Below are positions 25,018 to 35,237 of a DNA stretch of 64,000 nt, piece after piece. Within the stretch, counting starts at the first letter, position 1, and each line of letters starts with the position of its first letter. The stretch spans positions 248,001 to 312,000 of the forward strand of contig NZ_CP136964.1 of assembly GCF_002871345.2 (NCBI RefSeq), in the 5' to 3' direction. A program made the position numbers and the translations under genes. The DNA is from Nosocomiicoccus massiliensis. GTDB lineage: Bacteria > Bacillota > Bacilli > Staphylococcales > Salinicoccaceae. The notes beneath the pieces are model-generated. The model saw only the letters and a list, made by a program, of their open reading frames with translations, made no database searches and was not told the origin of the DNA.

Positions 25018-25577
25018 GAAAAATCGGAGTGTTTGGTGGGACACTAGACCCGATTCATATCGGGCATACTCATTTAATCGTTGAAGCAAAACGTCATTTT
25101 GATTTAGATGAAGTAATTATCGTCCCAGCATTTCAATCACCACATAAAGCGGACCGTCCGATTCATGAATCGGACCGCTTAAAAATGATTGAACGTGCGA
25201 CTAAAGATTTAGACTTTATTTCTATTGACATGTTCGAACTTGAACATAAAGGTAAAAGCTATACGTATGATACGATGTGTTATTTAAAAGAAAAGTTCCC
25301 GAATGATACACTCTATTTTATTATGGGAGAAGATCAGTTTCACGCATTTGATAGATGGTATAAGCACGAAGAACTACTTGAAATTGCGCAGTTTATTGTA
25401 TTAAAACGTACGATGGAAGAGACAAATATTACTGCACCATTTCTAACAGCAACAGTACCTATAATTGAAGTGAGTTCTAGCGAAATACGTAAACGTATCG
25501 GAAATGACGATTATTATAGTCATCTCGTTCATAAGAACGTATTTGATTATATTAAGGAGCACGAGCTATATGAATGA
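25014..25577 (+). CDS. nadD: nicotinate-nucleotide adenylyltransferase
   Basis: A 187-residue nucleotidyltransferase that makes deamido-NAD from nicotinate mononucleotide and ATP. The GGTLDPIHIGHTHLI start holds the HxGH motif, and the C-terminal VSSSEIRKRI is the second ATP motif. Length is normal. It overlaps yhbY by 4 bp and yqeK by 8 bp within the operon. Confidence 0.97.
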   Translation: MRKIGVFGGTLDPIHIGHTHLIVEAKRHFDLDEVIIVPAFQSPHKADRPIHESDRLKMIERATKDLDFISIDMFELEHKGKSYTYDTMCYLKEKFPNDTLYFIMGEDQFHAFDRWYKHEELLEIAQFIVLKRTMEETNITAPFLTATVPIIEVSSSEIRKRIGNDDYYSHLVHKNVFDYIKEHELYE

Positions 25578-26127
25578 GCTTGAAGCAAAACAACTCGTAC
25601 AAGAAAAGTTGCCTGAAAAGCGATTCGCACATTCCTTGCGTGTTGCTGAAACGGCCGTTTTAATGGCACGATTGTTTAAAGCAGATGAAAAGAAATGTCA
25701 TCTTGCTGGTCTTTTACATGATTACTGTAAGTATGACGACTTAAATGATATGCATGAAATCGTTAAAGAGAATAGTTTAGATGACGAACTACAACTATAC
25801 ACGAGTGCGATTTTACATGGACCTATCGCAGCATTTTTAATAGAAAAAGAGTTTAATATTCACGATGAAGAAATTCTTCTCGCTATTAAAAATCATACGT
25901 CTGGTCGTGCAGACATGAATTTAGTTGAAAAAATTATTTTTGTCGCAGATTATATTGAACCCGCTCGAACAACACCTGGTGTTGAAGACATTAGAGATAT
26001 CGTATATAACGATCACGATTTAGAACGTGCGGTATTTGAAATTACGAGAAGAAATATCTGTTATTTAGCAGAACAAGGTGTAAAAATATATAGTGAAACG
26101 TTTAAGTGTTATAACTATTATAATTAA
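25570..26127 (+). CDS. yqeK: YqeK, HD-domain Ap4A hydrolase
   Basis: A 185-residue HD-domain phosphohydrolase with metal motifs AHSLRVAETAV, LAGLLHDYCK (HD), ILHGPIAAF and ADYIEPAR. Bacterial YqeK splits diadenosine tetraphosphate symmetrically to ADP, a link to stress signalling. I start at the ATG at 25570, preceded by AAGGAGC and overlapping nadD; the longer frame upstream has no conserved sequence. Operon with nadD and rsfS. Confidence 0.94.
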   Translation: MNELEAKQLVQEKLPEKRFAHSLRVAETAVLMARLFKADEKKCHLAGLLHDYCKYDDLNDMHEIVKENSLDDELQLYTSAILHGPIAAFLIEKEFNIHDEEILLAIKNHTSGRADMNLVEKIIFVADYIEPARTTPGVEDIRDIVYNDHDLERAVFEITRRNICYLAEQGVKIYSETFKCYNYYN

Positions 26128-26141
26128 AAAGGATGGATACT

Positions 26142-26477
26142 TTGGAAAGTAAAACATTATTAGATTTAGCAATTGATGCAGTCGATGGTAAACGTGCGGA
26201 AGATATTCGAGTATTTGATGTTAGAGAATCGAGTACAATTGCGGATTACGTATTCATTTGTCACGGATCATCAGACCGTCAAGTAAAAGCAATTGCAGGT
26301 GCTTTAGAAGCACTTGCAGAAGATAACGACCTCCAAGTTTCAGTTGAAGGATCGCGAGAAGGTAAATGGATTCTAGTCGATTTAGGAGATGTTATCGCAC
26401 ATATCTTTACAAAAGTAGAGCGTGAGTACTATAATTTAGAGCGTCTATATTATGATGGTGAAGCGGTTGAGCTCTAA
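26142..26477 (+). CDS. rsfS: ribosome silencing factor RsfS
   Basis: A 111-residue Iojap/RsfS protein that binds L14 of the large subunit and blocks subunit joining when nutrients are short. Motifs: DYVFICHGSSDRQVKAIA and SREGKWILVDLGDVIAHIF. The frame also has an ATG at 26133, but the AAAAAGG directly touches it. The TTG at 26142 lies about 9 bp from that RBS and is the better start. The real choice is uncertain by three residues. Confidence 0.94.
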   Translation: MESKTLLDLAIDAVDGKRAEDIRVFDVRESSTIADYVFICHGSSDRQVKAIAGALEALAEDNDLQVSVEGSREGKWILVDLGDVIAHIFTKVEREYYNLERLYYDGEAVEL

Positions 26478-27180
26478 GTATGAGGCGTTTAGCTATTTAT
26501 ACGAAGCTATGAATTATGACATCCCATACAGTTTATGGATTGATATTATAGAACCATTTAACAAAAACACGTCAATTCTAGATGTTGGATGTGGTACAGG
26601 TGAAATTTTAAAACAGTTAACTGCATCTAAAAAGATAGGGATTGATAATTCTGAAACGATGATTGAAATCGCCACGAGAAATGATGACTCTAGTCAATAT
26701 TTTGTTAATGATATGAAAAATTTTAAGCTAAATGAATCATTTGATTTGGTAATCGCGACAGTCGACGTCTTAAATTATGTCGAAGACTTAGATTCATTTA
26801 AACGCGTTCTTCTAAATGTATACGAACATTTAAATGACGACGGAGTCTTTATTTTTGATATTCATAGTGAGAGTAAAGTAAATGCGATGATTGAAGGCGA
26901 AATGTTTACGGATGAAAGTGATGATTTCGTCTATATTTGGAATACAGTAAAAGATGATGATTTGTCTCTTCATCATGAGCTAACGTTTTTTATTAAAAAT
27001 GAAGATGATTTATATGAAAGATATTTTGAATCTCATTATCAACGAACATTTACTCATGATACTGTGTTAAATGTATTACAGGCACTGAATTTTAAATTAG
27101 TAAAAGCGTTTAGTGATTTCGATTCTGATGGAACTATTCGAGACTATTCAGAACGCACTTTTTACATCGTAAAAAAATAA
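26467..27180 (+). CDS. class I SAM-dependent methyltransferase (YqeM-like)
   Basis: A methyltransferase of about 237 residues with SAM motif ILDVGCGTGEILKQL and following acid (KIGIDNSETMIEIA), motif IV FDLVIATVDVLNY, and typical C-terminal strands. The substrate is unknown. It sits last in the yqeG-rsfS operon, the place of yqeM in Bacillus. The start is unclear: ATG at 26452 or 26455, or the TTG at 26467, which has GGTGA 5 bp upstream and gives the usual short N-terminus. All options overlap rsfS. Confidence 0.9.
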   Translation: MSSKYEAFSYLYEAMNYDIPYSLWIDIIEPFNKNTSILDVGCGTGEILKQLTASKKIGIDNSETMIEIATRNDDSSQYFVNDMKNFKLNESFDLVIATVDVLNYVEDLDSFKRVLLNVYEHLNDDGVFIFDIHSESKVNAMIEGEMFTDESDDFVYIWNTVKDDDLSLHHELTFFIKNEDDLYERYFESHYQRTFTHDTVLNVLQALNFKLVKAFSDFDSDGTIRDYSERTFYIVKK

Positions 27181-27229
27181 AAAAAGATAATTCAGCTTTT
27201 GACAGCATATGTATATAAAGAGGTGTCTT

Positions 27230-27820
27230 ATGACTGAATTATTTTTTAAATATAAAACGATTATTTCTACTGCTGCACTAGGTATTATAGCAGTCGTCAT
27301 GTTTATTTTATTTTTTAAAACGACAGATGATTTTGAATATACAACACCTGTAGAAGTAGATAATAGTGTACATGCACAAGTCGAAGAAGAAGTAGATACT
27401 ATGAGTCTAAACTCAATATTTGTTGAAATAAAAGGTGCTGTTAAGCATCCAAATGTATATGAAATGCCAAAGGACGCGAGAGTTAAAGACATTATATTAC
27501 TCGGTGAACCACTTGACTCTGCAGACTTAAACCAAATTAATCAATCAGAAAAGTTAAGAGATGAAATGAGCATTTATGTACCAGCAAAAGGTGAAATAAT
27601 CGAAACAGAGCGTGAAACTTCAAGTAGCCATATCGTCAACATAAATAAAGCGAGTAAAGACGAACTGATGACGTTAAATGGAATCGGTGCAAAGAAAGCT
27701 GAAACGATTATTAATTATCGTGAAGAGAATGGTTTGTTTGAAAAGAAAGAAGATTTAATGAACATACCTGGTATTGGTCAAAAAACGTTTGAAAACTTAG
27801 AAAATGATATAGAAATTTAG
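27230..27820 (+). CDS. comEA: competence DNA receptor ComEA
   Basis: A 196-residue membrane-anchored DNA receptor. One N-terminal helix (about 10-30) is followed by an acidic linker, an SLBB-like domain ([16 protein letters not shown]) and a C-terminal double helix-hairpin-helix ([37 protein letters not shown]). It binds incoming DNA outside the cell. The start at 27230 has AGAGGTG before it; an upstream in-frame ATG lacks an RBS. First gene of comEA-comEB-comEC, all intact. Confidence 0.96.
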   Translation: MTELFFKYKTIISTAALGIIAVVMFILFFKTTDDFEYTTPVEVDNSVHAQVEEEVDTMSLNSIFVEIKGAVKHPNVYEMPKDARVKDIILLGEPLDSADLNQINQSEKLRDEMSIYVPAKGEIIETERETSSSHIVNINKASKDELMTLNGIGAKKAETIINYREENGLFEKKEDLMNIPGIGQKTFENLENDIEI

Positions 27821-27830
27821 GGGTGAAACT

Positions 27831-28295
27831 GTGGAGCGTATCAATTGGCACGAATATTTTATGGCTCAGGCGATGTTACTCGCACTACGTTCAACGTGTG
27901 AACGCTTAAGCGTAGGGGCTACAATTGTTAAAGATAACCGTATTATTGCTGGTGGGTATAACGGTTCAGTAAGTGGAGAAGATCACTGTATAGACGTCGG
28001 TTGTTATTTAGAAGATGGTCACTGCATTCGTACGATTCACGCAGAAGTTAACGCGTTACTTCAATGTTCTAAAAACGGAGTATCGACAGAGAATGCGTCG
28101 ATATACGTAACACACTTCCCATGTATACATTGTACAAAAGCATTAATTCAAGCAGGTATTAAAAACATTTATTATAGAGAGTCGTATAAAAACCACCCGT
28201 ATGCAATTGAATTACTCGATAAGACAAGTGTTAAATATACACAGATTGATTTAGATGTCGATAAAATATATGAATACTTAAAAGTGAAATTATGA
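27831..28295 (+). CDS. comEB: ComEB, dCMP deaminase
   Basis: A 154-residue zinc-dependent dCMP deaminase-family protein with His70 and Glu72 (TIHAEVNAL) and Cys98/Cys101 ([10 protein letters not shown]) as the metal and catalytic residues. It gives dUMP for thymidylate synthesis. Its gene lies in the come operon, though it is not required for uptake in Bacillus. The start is GTG with GGGGTG close upstream. It overlaps comEC by 4 bp. Confidence 0.96.
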   Translation: MERINWHEYFMAQAMLLALRSTCERLSVGATIVKDNRIIAGGYNGSVSGEDHCIDVGCYLEDGHCIRTIHAEVNALLQCSKNGVSTENASIYVTHFPCIHCTKALIQAGIKNIYYRESYKNHPYAIELLDKTSVKYTQIDLDVDKIYEYLKVKL

Positions 28296-30502
28296 TTTTA
28301 TTTTTAATTTTTTTAGCCTTAGTCAGTGGAGCGTTAATCGTGAAAATTCCACTGCTAGGGTTATTTTTTATGGTCATTATTACATATATCGTCTTTATAC
28401 AGAGAATTAGTTATATCGTATATACGTTAATTTTAATTTCTGTAATTATTTCTAGTACATATTTCTATTCTAATAGAGATACCTTTAAAGAGGAGACTAT
28501 TGATTACTTCACAATATCAGACTACAAATATAATAACGATACGATTTCTTATATTGGTGAATATGAAAATTATCGTTTTTATGTTTATATGGAGAATGAA
28601 GCACTTCTTCCTATCGGTACAATGTGTAATGGCGATTTTGAAGTCGTGAAACCAAATATTGAAAGAAATTTTATTAAACGTAATCAAGCGTTATCGATGA
28701 AAATTTCTAACGTAGTTGGAAGTATTTATGTGAAAGACGATCGTTCAAACTGTTCAGAAACGAAGAAAACAGTAAAAATGAAAATCAATAATTTAAAATA
28801 TAAGTATACCGAAAAAGTTTTAAAGATTAGTAATTATCCGTACACCGGGGATATATTAATGCTGTCAATCGGTAATAAGATGATGCTCGATTCACAATTC
28901 TTTTCAGCACTTCAAAAGCTCGGTATTTACCATTTATACGTGATTTCAGGTACACACGTTGCGTATATTACGATGGTACTAATATTTTTATTTACACGAT
29001 TTAGACTACCGATTGAATATGTTAAAGCACTCGTAGTCATATGTTTACTTATATTTTTAATGATTAATATTTTTTCTCCAAGTGTACTTCGAGCTGTACT
29101 TATGGCAGTGTTACTCATTATTACGAGTTATTTTAATAAAAAACCGTATTTAGCGATCATCAGTTTAACTGCAATTATTCAATTTGTAATTCATCCTTAT
29201 ATAATTTTTCATGCAGGTTTTCAGTTGTCATATGTTACGACGTTCACAATTATTCTTAGCCGTCATTTCTTTAATGATAGACAACCTTTCATACAAATGA
29301 TAATTGTTACTGTAATATGTGAAGTGTGTACAATTGTTTTAATACTATTTCACTTTAACGAAGTGTCAATCAGTGGAATTGTAATGAACTTAATATTCGG
29401 TCCAATATTCAGTTTTGTCATTTTCCCTTCTGTTTTTATTTTTAACATGAGTCTATTTACGTATCTTCCGGAATGTTTTGATTATCTTCTACACTTAATC
29501 TTTTCAACGAATACATCACTCATACTTTATTTAGGGAATGTAATTGAACACCGTTTGCCGATAAAAAACATATCGTCGATATTTATCGTCATATTAGCGA
29601 TTATTAGCTATTTTCATATAAGAACTGTACTGACAAAAAGTCTCAAAAAAATAATTCGAATGACGTTAATATTTATTGTATTTTTATTATTATCGTCGTT
29701 TAACTTTAAAGACGATATAAAATTTGTAATGGTCGATGTCGGACAAGGGGATGCGTTTTTAATCACCGATGAAAAGTACAATCAAACAATTCTCGTAGAT
29801 ACTGGTGGCAAATTTTATAGAAATGATTATGAAATTCGACTTGCAGAAAAAACGATTTTACCGTATTTAAAAGAAAATGGTATAAGAAAAATAGACTTAC
29901 TCGTCATTAGTCATATGGACAACGACCATATGGGTGAAGCGACTTATATTAGTAGTAAACTGCCGATTAAGAACGTATATATAAACCCGCGAGATGAAAA
30001 GCTTACTGAAGGATATTTAAAACAATTTAGTGAATCAAATATCCTTTACTCTACAGAAGTAAGTGAGTTAAAGTTTAAGCGTATAACTTTAAAAAATGTC
30101 AATACAATCATTCATACAAATAATTCAAATGACCAGTCGATTGTGCTAGATGTAAATCTATTTGACTATCATATACTAATGCTCGGAGATTTAAGTGTAG
30201 AGTATGAAGAAGAAATATTAAAAAATGTGAACAAAATAGATATCGTAAAAATTGGCCACCACGGTTCGAATACGAGTACCGGCGTGGATCTTGTAGAAAG
30301 AGAATTTAATTTAGCACTTATATCGAGTGGGGTAAATAATTCATATGGGCATCCGCATAAAGAGGTAACGGATTTACTCACCAAGTACAATAAGGAAATT
30401 GTAAGTACTAAAGAATCCGGGATGGTCGAGATTACTTTTAAAAAGAATGGTTATTGTACAAAACATAAATTACGAAAGATAGAGAACCGTTGTTATAAAT
30501 AA
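28292..30502 (+). CDS. comEC: competence DNA channel protein ComEC
   Basis: A 736-residue membrane protein that carries single-stranded DNA into the cell. About nine to ten helices make up the N-terminal and central competence domain (typical [12 protein letters not shown] and [12 protein letters not shown]). A C-terminal metallo-beta-lactamase-like domain follows, with [12 protein letters not shown] near residue 540, and is thought to degrade the second strand. Full length with no frameshift, so the uptake channel looks functional. A terminator of the convergent yqzM gene follows. Confidence 0.96.
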   Translation: MILFLIFLALVSGALIVKIPLLGLFFMVIITYIVFIQRISYIVYTLILISVIISSTYFYSNRDTFKEETIDYFTISDYKYNNDTISYIGEYENYRFYVYMENEALLPIGTMCNGDFEVVKPNIERNFIKRNQALSMKISNVVGSIYVKDDRSNCSETKKTVKMKINNLKYKYTEKVLKISNYPYTGDILMLSIGNKMMLDSQFFSALQKLGIYHLYVISGTHVAYITMVLIFLFTRFRLPIEYVKALVVICLLIFLMINIFSPSVLRAVLMAVLLIITSYFNKKPYLAIISLTAIIQFVIHPYIIFHAGFQLSYVTTFTIILSRHFFNDRQPFIQMIIVTVICEVCTIVLILFHFNEVSISGIVMNLIFGPIFSFVIFPSVFIFNMSLFTYLPECFDYLLHLIFSTNTSLILYLGNVIEHRLPIKNISSIFIVILAIISYFHIRTVLTKSLKKIIRMTLIFIVFLLLSSFNFKDDIKFVMVDVGQGDAFLITDEKYNQTILVDTGGKFYRNDYEIRLAEKTILPYLKENGIRKIDLLVISHMDNDHMGEATYISSKLPIKNVYINPRDEKLTEGYLKQFSESNILYSTEVSELKFKRITLKNVNTIIHTNNSNDQSIVLDVNLFDYHILMLGDLSVEYEEEILKNVNKIDIVKIGHHGSNTSTGVDLVEREFNLALISSGVNNSYGHPHKEVTDLLTKYNKEIVSTKESGMVEITFKKNGYCTKHKLRKIENRCYK

Positions 30503-30527
30503 AAAAAGAGCTAATAAAATTAGCTCT
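30501..30527 (-). terminator. terminator of yqzM
   Basis: AGAGCTAA / TTAGCTCT stem with TAAAA loop. On the minus strand it is followed by seven T. The yqzM stop codon (TAG) touches its 5' edge. Confidence 0.85.
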
Positions 30528-30666
30528 AGTTAAAACTCGCGACGATTTGGAAAATTTGTGCAATCACATAGACTGCAGTGAATCCTAAAAGTCCGACTAA
30601 AAATGCAAGTCCTGAATCGATTACGTCGTTATTTTTAGATTGTACATTTTTTTCAAATTTATTCAT
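30526..30666 (-). CDS. yqzM: YqzM-family small membrane protein (46 aa)
   Basis: A 46-codon ORF, minus strand, with RBS AGGGGG 8 bp before the ATG. The N-terminus FEKNVQSKNNDVIDSG matches what I recall of Bacillus YqzM, and a single membrane helix covers about residues 19-43. In Bacillus yqzM also lies between comEC and holA. Function unknown. Its terminator starts at its stop codon. Confidence 0.88.
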   Translation of the reverse strand: MNKFEKNVQSKNNDVIDSGLAFLVGLLGFTAVYVIAQIFQIVASFN

Positions 30667-30750
30667 GACATAACCCCCTATTACTTATTTATAGTATAGA
30701 ATAGAGTTAGAGAAAAATCTATAGTGAATTCAATTAAGAATGGTGATTAC

Positions 30751-31713
30751 ATGGAAAAACTCTATTTAGTATACGGAAAGAATAGAGTGCGTATAGACGA
30801 AACAGTCAATAAGTTAACGAAAGACTATTTAGCAACAGTCGATGACTTTAATCGAATCGTCTTTGATTATATCGAAACAGAGATTGAACATATTATCGAA
30901 GAGTGTATTACGCTACCGTTTTTATCGGATCGAAAAGTCGTGATTGTAAAAGATGCATTTTTATTTACAGCCGAAAAGAAGAGAACGTCTATCGATCACA
31001 ACATCGATAAAATGATCCAATATATCGAGGACAAAGAAGACGATACGTTACTCATTTTCGTGACATCTGCTGAAAAGTTAGACAACCGAAAAAAGATTAC
31101 GAAACTCATAAAAAAACAAGGGAAAATCATTGAGTGTGAAGAAATGAATGAACGTGAACTCGTTCAACATATTAACGACGCTGTTAAAAGTGAAGGTTTG
31201 ACAATTCGAAACGATGCAGTAAATGAATTACTAAATCGTACAGGTGCGAATTATACGATTGTTAAAAATGAGTTAGAAAAGTTGATGTTGTTTGCCCACG
31301 ATATAATTACAGTTGAAGACGTGAATATTATAGTTAGTAAAAGTTTAGAAGCAAACGTGTTTTCTTTAACAGACTTTATTCTTAAAAATCAAAAGCGTGA
31401 AGCGGTCGATGTATTTAGAGATTTAATATTACAAAAAGAAGAGCCGATTAAATTACTCGGGCTAATCTCGTCACAGTTTAGGTTATATTATCAAACGAAG
31501 ATTTTAATGAACGAGGGAATGCGTCAAGATGAAATTAGTAGTCGTTTAAAAGTGCATCCGTATCGTGTGAAATTAGCGATGTCTCAAGTCAATCAGTATC
31601 CGTTAGAAGTATTACTTCAAAAAATGGTGTTAATTAGAGATATGGATTATGAGTTAAAATCAACGTATTTAGATAGCGAAGCTTTATTTGAAGTATTCAT
31701 AAGCAAAATATAA
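30751..31713 (+). CDS. holA: DNA polymerase III delta subunit HolA
   Basis: A 320-residue clamp-loader delta subunit, which opens the beta ring. It has a degenerate AAA+ fold without a proper Walker A, as expected for delta, the segment LPFLSDRKVVIVKDAFLF, and the C-terminal collar (LLGLISSQFRLYYQTKIL; HPYRVKLAMSQ). The start at 30751 has GGTGAT before the ATG; the longer frame adds nine residues with no RBS. It is convergent with rpsT through a shared terminator. Confidence 0.95.
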   Translation: MEKLYLVYGKNRVRIDETVNKLTKDYLATVDDFNRIVFDYIETEIEHIIEECITLPFLSDRKVVIVKDAFLFTAEKKRTSIDHNIDKMIQYIEDKEDDTLLIFVTSAEKLDNRKKITKLIKKQGKIIECEEMNERELVQHINDAVKSEGLTIRNDAVNELLNRTGANYTIVKNELEKLMLFAHDIITVEDVNIIVSKSLEANVFSLTDFILKNQKREAVDVFRDLILQKEEPIKLLGLISSQFRLYYQTKILMNEGMRQDEISSRLKVHPYRVKLAMSQVNQYPLEVLLQKMVLIRDMDYELKSTYLDSEALFEVFISKI

Positions 31714-31715
31714 AA

Positions 31716-31750
31716 AAAGAAAACTTCCTAAAATTAGGAAGTTTTCTTTA
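31716..31750. terminator. bidirectional terminator between holA and rpsT
   Basis: A perfect 14 bp stem (AGAAAACTTCCTAA / TTAGGAAGTTTTCT), flanked by A-run and T-rich sequence. It lies directly at the rpsT stop. Confidence 0.92.
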
Positions 31751-31990
31751 CTTAGCAAGTTTAGATTTTAAACGACTTGCTTTATTTTTGTGTAATAAGT
31801 TTTTGTTAGAAGCTTTATCAACTAAGCTGATTGCTTTGTTTACTAATTCTTCAACATTTTCAGCGTTGTTCTCTTTCGCAGTTTCTGCAGCTTTGATTGC
31901 AGTACGCATTGCGTTCTTTTGAGCAATGTTACGTTCAGTAGCTGCTTGTGTAGTTTTAACACGTTTAATTGCTGATTTAATGTTAGCCAT
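31748..31990 (-). CDS. rpsT: 30S ribosomal protein S20
   Basis: An 80-residue, Lys/Ala-rich helical protein of the small subunit ([14 protein letters not shown] start; C-terminal [17 protein letters not shown]). It binds 16S rRNA early in assembly. It is monocistronic on the minus strand, with a TTGCAT-17-TAGAAT promoter (plus 32041-32069) and a palindrome in its leader. RBS TGGAGGTGC. Confidence 0.98.
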   Translation of the reverse strand: MANIKSAIKRVKTTQAATERNIAQKNAMRTAIKAAETAKENNAENVEELVNKAISLVDKASNKNLLHKNKASRLKSKLAK

Positions 31991-32009
31991 GTTTGCACCT
32001 CCAGAGTTA

Positions 32010-32025
32010 AAAGTTGTACAACTTT
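32010..32025 (-). repeat. palindrome in rpsT 5' leader
   Basis: AAAGTTGTACAACTTT, perfect 16 bp inverted repeat just upstream of the rpsT RBS. It could form a hairpin in the mRNA leader and be a target for S20 autogenous control; this is not shown. Confidence 0.5.
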
Positions 32026-32040
32026 GATTGCAACAAAAAT

Positions 32041-32069
32041 ATTCTATCAGATTTACAAGTGTAATGCAA
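32041..32069 (-). promoter_or_regulatory. rpsT promoter
   Basis: On the minus strand: TTGCAT (plus 32064-32069), 17 bp, TAGAAT (plus 32041-32046). Confidence 0.7.
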
Positions 32070-32151
32070 TGTACACTTTCAAAATGAATTGATGAAACTA
32101 TATGAAATTGATATAATTAATTCAATTGTTAGTAAAGGTGTTGGATATATT

Positions 32152-33975
32152 ATGGACGACAAAAAGCGTTTAGAAAGACAAAAGAAAATTAGAAACTTTT
32201 CTATTATAGCTCATATCGATCACGGGAAATCTTCATTAGCCGATCGATTACTTGAGCATACAGAATCAGTAGCTGCACGTGATATGTCCGACAGACTACT
32301 CGATGCAATGGAGCTTGAACAAGAGCGTGGTATTACGATTAAGTTAAACGCTGTTCAGTTAAAATATACAAGACCAAATGGAGAAGAGTATATTTTCCAC
32401 CTAATCGATACACCAGGGCACGTCGACTTCTCTTATGAAGTATCACGTTCTCTCGCGGCATGTGAAGGTGCAATTTTAGTCGTCGATGCTGCTCAAGGTA
32501 TCGAAGCACAGACACTCGCGAACGTTTATCTTGCATTAGATAACGAGTTAGAATTAGTACCTGTAATTAATAAAATAGACTTACCTGCTGCAGATCCAGA
32601 ACGTGTTGCACAGGAAGTTGAAGATGTCATTGGTCTAGATAAAGACGATGCGGTACGCGCATCTGCAAAAGCGGATATTGGTATCGATGATATATTAGAA
32701 AGTATCGTAGACACTGTACCACCACCTGAAGGTGATCCAAGTGCACCTTTAAAAGCGTTAATTTTTGACTCTGAATACGATCAATATCGTGGTGCTATTT
32801 CGTCGATTCGTGTGTTTGACGGTACGGTTAAAGTTGGAGATAAAATTCGTATGATGCAAACAGGTACCGAATTTGAAGTAACTGAAGTCGGCATACATAC
32901 GCCAGCTCCAATGGCAGTTGACGAACTAACTGTTGGAGACGTTGGATTTTTAGCAGCACAAGTAAAATCAGTATCTGACGCACGTGTTGGTGATACGATT
33001 ACACATGCAAACAACCCAACAGATACTCCGCTACCTGGATATAAACGTATGAACCCGATGGTGTACTGTGGACTATATCCAATTGATTCTGGAGACTATG
33101 TAGATTTACGTGAAGCTCTTGAAAGATTACAGTTAAATGACTCTGCATTAGAGTTTGAACCAGAATCTTCTCAAGCATTAGGATTTGGTTATCGTACTGG
33201 TTTTTTAGGAATGCTTCATATGGAGATTATCCAAGAACGACTAGAGCGTGAATTTGGTATTGACTTAATTGCGACAGCACCTTCAGTGATTTATAAAGTG
33301 CATACAACAGACGGTGAAATACATAACGTAGATAACCCGTCACAAATGCCAAAACAAGATTTAATTGATTATATCGAAGAACCTTATGTAAAGGCAGAGA
33401 TTATGGTACCAAACGATTATGTTGGTGCAGTGATGGAACTTTGTCAGAAGAATCGTGGTAATTTTATAACGATGGATTATTTAGATGATATTCGCGTGAA
33501 TGTTAAATATGAAATACCATTAGCAGAAATCGTATTTGATTTCTTCGATACGTTAAAGTCTCATACGAAAGGATATGCAAGTTTAGACTACGAAATCATC
33601 GGATATAAAGAATCGAAATTAGTTAAAATGGATATTTTACTAAATAACGAAGTCGTCGATGCATTAAGTATTATCGTTCATAGAGACTTTGCATATCAAA
33701 GAGGCCGTGCACTCGTAGAGAAACTAAAAGAGTTAATTCCACGTCAGCAATTTGAAGTGCCTGTTCAAGCAGCGCTTGGAAACAAAATTATTTCACGTAC
33801 AAATATACGATCGATTGGTAAAAACGTACTTGCTAAATGTTACGGTGGGGACGTATCACGTAAACGTAAACTACTAGAAAAGCAAAAAGAAGGTAAAAAG
33901 AAGATGAAAGCTGTTGGTTCAGTTGAAATTCCACAAGAAGCTTTCTTAGCAGTATTACGTATGGATGAAGACTAA
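32152..33975 (+). CDS. lepA: elongation factor 4 (LepA), back-translocating GTPase
   Basis: A 607-residue translational GTPase. G1 [16 protein letters not shown]3 [11 protein letters not shown] and G4 [10 protein letters not shown] are all present. The LepA-specific C-terminal domain ends with ...VRMDED-like LRMDED, preceded by the [20 protein letters not shown] segment ([15 protein letters not shown]). The start at 32152 ([10 protein letters not shown]) gives the usual length; 21 extra upstream codons lack conservation. Spacing from AAAGGTG is longer than usual. Followed by a terminator and hemW. Confidence 0.98.
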   Translation: MDDKKRLERQKKIRNFSIIAHIDHGKSSLADRLLEHTESVAARDMSDRLLDAMELEQERGITIKLNAVQLKYTRPNGEEYIFHLIDTPGHVDFSYEVSRSLAACEGAILVVDAAQGIEAQTLANVYLALDNELELVPVINKIDLPAADPERVAQEVEDVIGLDKDDAVRASAKADIGIDDILESIVDTVPPPEGDPSAPLKALIFDSEYDQYRGAISSIRVFDGTVKVGDKIRMMQTGTEFEVTEVGIHTPAPMAVDELTVGDVGFLAAQVKSVSDARVGDTITHANNPTDTPLPGYKRMNPMVYCGLYPIDSGDYVDLREALERLQLNDSALEFEPESSQALGFGYRTGFLGMLHMEIIQERLEREFGIDLIATAPSVIYKVHTTDGEIHNVDNPSQMPKQDLIDYIEEPYVKAEIMVPNDYVGAVMELCQKNRGNFITMDYLDDIRVNVKYEIPLAEIVFDFFDTLKSHTKGYASLDYEIIGYKESKLVKMDILLNNEVVDALSIIVHRDFAYQRGRALVEKLKELIPRQQFEVPVQAALGNKIISRTNIRSIGKNVLAKCYGGDVSRKRKLLEKQKEGKKKMKAVGSVEIPQEAFLAVLRMDED

Positions 33976-33990
33976 TTGATTATTTTAAAA

Positions 33991-34024
33991 GAGAAATCAT
34001 GTTTCATGATTTCTCATTTTTTTT
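33991..34024 (+). terminator. terminator after lepA
   Basis: Perfect 11 bp stem (GAGAAATCATG / CATGATTTCTC), TTT loop, then a long T-run. Confidence 0.92.
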
Positions 34025-34036
34025 AAGGAGGCAATT

Positions 34037-35155
34037 ATGGATAGCCTATATATTCACATTCCGTTTTGTAATCGAATTTGTGCATATTGCGACTTTAATA
34101 AGTTTTTAATCGACAATCAGCCAGTCGACACGTATGTAGATATGTTAATTAAAGAATTAAAGTACTTAAAAGAACGTAGTTTAAAAACGATATACGTCGG
34201 TGGCGGAACACCAACCGCTTTAAATCTGAACCAGCTTGAACGATTACTTTCATTTATTAATGATAATTTTAATGTCAGTCATGAGTATACGTTCGAAGCA
34301 AATCCAGATGAGTTAACGACTGAAAAAATCAGTCTATTAAAAGAATACGGTGTAAATCGCGTGTCTCTCGGTGTACAAACATTTGATAACGAGCTATTAA
34401 AAATTCTTGGACGTACGCATAATTTTGATGATATTTATCGCTCTATTAATCATATGGAAAAAATTGGTTTAGATAATTACTCGATTGATCTTATGTATAA
34501 CCTTCCTGGGGAAACGTCTCAACATATTGAAGACTCATTGAATAATATAAAAGTGTTACAGCCAAAACATATTTCTTGGTATTCATTGATTATTGAAAAA
34601 CATACGATTTTTTATAACAAAATTAAACAAGGGAAATTACACATAGCAAATTCTGAAGTAGAAGGAAAAAGATATGAGCGTGTAATGGAAGGTTTAAAAA
34701 AAATCGGTTATCACCAATATGAGATATCAAATTTTTCATCAGATCCAAAATATGAATCGATGCATAATAAGACATACTGGAAAAACAATGAATATTACGG
34801 TGCAGGTGCTGGGAGCCATGGATATGTAAATGGAGAAAGATATTTTAATGTAAAACCAGTACCGCACTATATTAATCGTATGAAAGAAGATACCAATGCG
34901 ATTAAGGAAATTCATAAATTATCTAATAAAGAGATGTACGAAGAAGAAATGTTTTTAAACTTAAGATTAAACAAAGGACTAAAAATCAACCAGTTTAAAG
35001 ATAAATATGGAGTTTCTCTTTTTGATATATATGGAGATGTTATTGAAAAGCATATTAATCAAAATAATTTACAAATAAACGGAGAATATTTATCGTTGAC
35101 AGAGCAAGGGAAAATGGTTGGAAACGACGTGTTTATTGATTTTTTAATCGATTGA
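34037..35155 (+). CDS. hemW: HemW, radical SAM haem chaperone
   Basis: A 372-residue radical SAM protein. The 4Fe-4S cluster Cys are Cys11, Cys15 and Cys18 (CNRICAYCDF), with YVGGGTPTAL and the SLGVQTFDNELL motif. It lacks the extra N-terminal part of true HemN, so it is better seen as HemW, which delivers haem to respiratory proteins, than as coproporphyrinogen dehydrogenase. RBS AAGGAGG. It lies between lepA and hrcA as in most Firmicutes. Confidence 0.95.
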   Translation: MDSLYIHIPFCNRICAYCDFNKFLIDNQPVDTYVDMLIKELKYLKERSLKTIYVGGGTPTALNLNQLERLLSFINDNFNVSHEYTFEANPDELTTEKISLLKEYGVNRVSLGVQTFDNELLKILGRTHNFDDIYRSINHMEKIGLDNYSIDLMYNLPGETSQHIEDSLNNIKVLQPKHISWYSLIIEKHTIFYNKIKQGKLHIANSEVEGKRYERVMEGLKKIGYHQYEISNFSSDPKYESMHNKTYWKNNEYYGAGAGSHGYVNGERYFNVKPVPHYINRMKEDTNAIKEIHKLSNKEMYEEEMFLNLRLNKGLKINQFKDKYGVSLFDIYGDVIEKHINQNNLQINGEYLSLTEQGKMVGNDVFIDFLID

Positions 35156-35164
35156 GGGTTAAGT

Positions 35165-35225
35165 CTTGACATTCTTTGACCTATTGATTATTATAGAATT
35201 AGCACTAAGAGATGATGAGTGCTAA
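35165..35225 (+). promoter_or_regulatory. hrcA operon promoter with CtsR box and CIRCE
   Basis: Promoter TTGACA (35166-35171), 17 bp, TATTAT (35189-35194). Over the -35 lies CTTGACA-TTC-TTTGACC (35165-35181), a CtsR-type heptad repeat with 3 bp spacing (one half exact). Around the start lies a CIRCE element, TTAGCACTA-N9-GAGTGCTAA (35199-35225), with a single arm mismatch. Together they indicate dual HrcA/CtsR control. Confidence 0.88.
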
Positions 35226-35237
35226 TGAGGTGAAAGG

